From assembly GCF_002943425.1 (NCBI RefSeq), contig NZ_PTRA01000001.1, forward strand, positions 1,550,001 to 1,614,000: DNA of 64,000 nt, in the 5' to 3' direction. The notes beneath the pieces are model-generated. The model was not told where the DNA came from, ran no database searches, and worked only from the letters and a program-made list of their open reading frames with translations. The translations under genes were made by a program, and so were the position numbers. This stretch comes from Siphonobacter curvatus. GTDB lineage: Bacteria; Bacteroidota; Bacteroidia; Cytophagales; Spirosomataceae. Position 1 is the first letter of the stretch, and each line of letters begins with the position of its first letter. Shown piece after piece: positions 62,529 through 64,000 of the stretch.

Positions 62529-64000
62529 GCTTAAACTCATCACCAAAATTTTCGGTACAAAATCCGATCGGGATTTAAAAGAACTCTATCCTTACGTCGG
62601 AAAAGTCAATACCGAATTTGCCAAATTAAAAGATCTTTCGGATGACGAACTTCGTCAGCAAACCGCTGATTTGAAGGCAGTCATCAAAGAAAGACTTGCT
62701 CCCATTGATCAACAATCCGAAGCGATTCGTCAGCGTATTGATGCGAATCCGGATATGGACATTAATGAAAAAGATTCGCTCTTCAAGCAGATTGATGCCC
62801 TCGAAGTACAGTCGGATCAGAAGCTGGAGGACGTATTACTTGAAATCCTGCCCCGGGCTTTCGCGATTGTGAAAGAAACGGGTCGTCGCTATACCGAAAA
62901 TGGTCAGTTGGTAGTTACGGCTAACCTACATGACCGTTTTGTAGCTTCCAGAAAGTCGAACGTCATTATCGACGGCGATAAAGCAATCTGGAAAAATACC
63001 TGGAATGTCATGGGTCAGCCCATCACCTGGAACATGGTGCACTACGATGTACAGCTGATTGGTGGGGTGGTACTGCATCAGGGTAAAATTTCCGAGATGG
63101 CTACCGGGGAAGGTAAAACGCTGGTATCAACGTTACCCGCTTTCCTGAATGCCCTGGGCGGAAAAGGCGTACACATTGTAACGGTCAACGATTACCTGGC
63201 CAAACGTGACTCCGAGTGGAATGCTCCGCTGTTCGAGTTTCACGGCATGAACGTAGACTGTATCGACCGTCACGAACCTAACACGCATTCGCGTCGTCAG
63301 GCGTATCAGGCTGATATTACCTACGGTACCAATAACGAATTTGGTTTCGACTACCTCCGCGATAACATGGCTCGCACACCGGAAGAATTGGTGCAGCGGA
63401 AACACCATTACGCCATGGTCGATGAGGTCGATTCTGTATTGATTGACGACGCCCGTACCCCCTTGATCATCAGTGGGCCGATGGTGAAAGACAATGACGT
63501 ACAGGAATTTGAAATGTTAAATCCCCGGATTGAGCGTCTGGTGGATGAGCAGCAAAAACTCGTACAGGGCTTTCTGACGGAAGCTCGCCGGTTGATCGCT
63601 GCGGGGAATACTAAAGAGGGTGGATTGGCTCTGTTCCGGGCACACCGGGGATTGCCGAAATACAAACCGCTGATCAAATACCTCAGTGAGCAGGGCAATC
63701 AGGCCATCATGCGGGCTACTGAAAATGACTACTTGCAGGAACAAGGCAAACGGATGCCCGAAGCCGATGCTCCGTTGTACTTCGTCATTGAAGAGAAAAA
63801 TAACTCCGTAGAACTGACGGAGAAGGGTATCGACGTGATGACCACGAAGAATGAAGATCCTAATTTCTTCATTCTGCCGGATTTGTCGGTAGTCCTGAAT
63901 CAGGTTGAAAAATCAGATCTTTCTGAAGCAGATAAAATCCACAAGAAAGACGAGATTATCCGCGATTACTCCATCAAGACACAACGGATTCACACGGTTA
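62529..64000 (+). CDS. secA: Preprotein translocase ATPase SecA, N-terminal part (3' end cut by window)
   Basis: The frame is open from ATG at 62529 to the end of the window, about 490 residues. It begins [18 protein letters not shown] and has the SecA DEAD-motor features: [24 protein letters not shown] (Walker A GEGKT near residue 195), the [11 protein letters not shown] helix, [18 protein letters not shown] and the Walker [20 protein letters not shown]. It drives export of unfolded proteins through SecYEG. The N-terminal about 90 residues have a Bacteroidota-type insertion. The C-terminal zinc tail is outside the window. Confidence 0.96.

Overview
The window reads as a chromosome segment of a Bacteroidota bacterium, most likely order Cytophagales (a Spirosoma/Siphonobacter/Dyadobacter-like organism; genus not determinable here). 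Reasons: family content typical of that phylum (DUF2490, DUF1684, DUF2339, a PIF1-type helicase with HRDC, short HPF, CrtY lycopene cyclase, GH29 and GH3 secreted enzymes), many TAnnTTTG -7 promoter elements in front of genes, almost no Shine-Dalgarno sites, and intermediate GC. No rRNA, CRISPR array, prophage or intact insertion sequence was seen; one tRNA is present.

Layout. 1-5300: tail of an Lrp/AsnC regulator, DUF2490 and DUF1684 proteins, a strikingly AT-rich orphan secreted protein (2313-3998) and a secreted protein with a class I amidotransferase-like Cys elbow. 5.7-11.1 kb: PIF1-type helicase and leuS. 11.1-11.8 kb: repeat-rich spacer with a TTTTCCG microsatellite. 11.8-16.1 kb: purA, a Fur-family regulator and bifunctional Rel on the minus strand. 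16.4-22.9 kb: tRNA-Leu(UAG), tig, an XRE regulator, clpP, an inserted acyltransferase, clpX and a lipoprotein. 23-31 kb: hydrolase, phytase-like protein, ilvE, B12 adenosyltransferase, queA, a glycosyltransferase-like protein and tyrS. 31-36.8 kb, minus strand: dapF, then FAH hydrolase, alpha-L-fucosidase, SGNH hydrolase and SDR dehydrogenase (a probable L-fucose/deoxysugar use set), then a FUSC protein. 37-44.6 kb: exonuclease, pgk, cobalamin riboswitch plus metE, thioesterase, CWC protein and a FAN1-like VRR-NUC nuclease. 44.8-53.7 kb: DUF922 protease, hpf, alditol-oxidase-like protein, GH3 beta-glucosidase, DUF2339 and a secreted protein. 53.8-64 kb: metK, crtY, lipA, OsmC, alkaline phosphatase, a KAS III enzyme, a small membrane protein and the start of secA.

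How genes work together. ClpP, ClpX and trigger factor cover protein quality control; Rel and HPF cover the stringent/hibernation response; metE (B12-repressed), metK and the cobalamin adenosyltransferase sit in methionine/SAM/B12 metabolism; GH29, SDR and FAH could carry fucoside cleavage and L-fucose oxidation.

The most unusual signal is in the spacers. Degenerate heptanucleotide tracts with GTT (or its complement AAC) recurring every 7 bases begin at or just after stop codons (purA, metE, thioesterase, OsmC, dapF, DUF922 protein, alkaline phosphatase) and, in opposite orientation, sit directly before start codons (leuS, thioesterase, CWC protein), so that several spacers are bracketed by facing tracts. 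Next to some of them are dispersed multi-hairpin elements: two gap-free 139-base copies 47 kb apart, two related mosaic copies, and a 55-base unit repeated with two mismatches. A possible structured leader in front of metK and a short frame after the metE riboswitch are further candidates.
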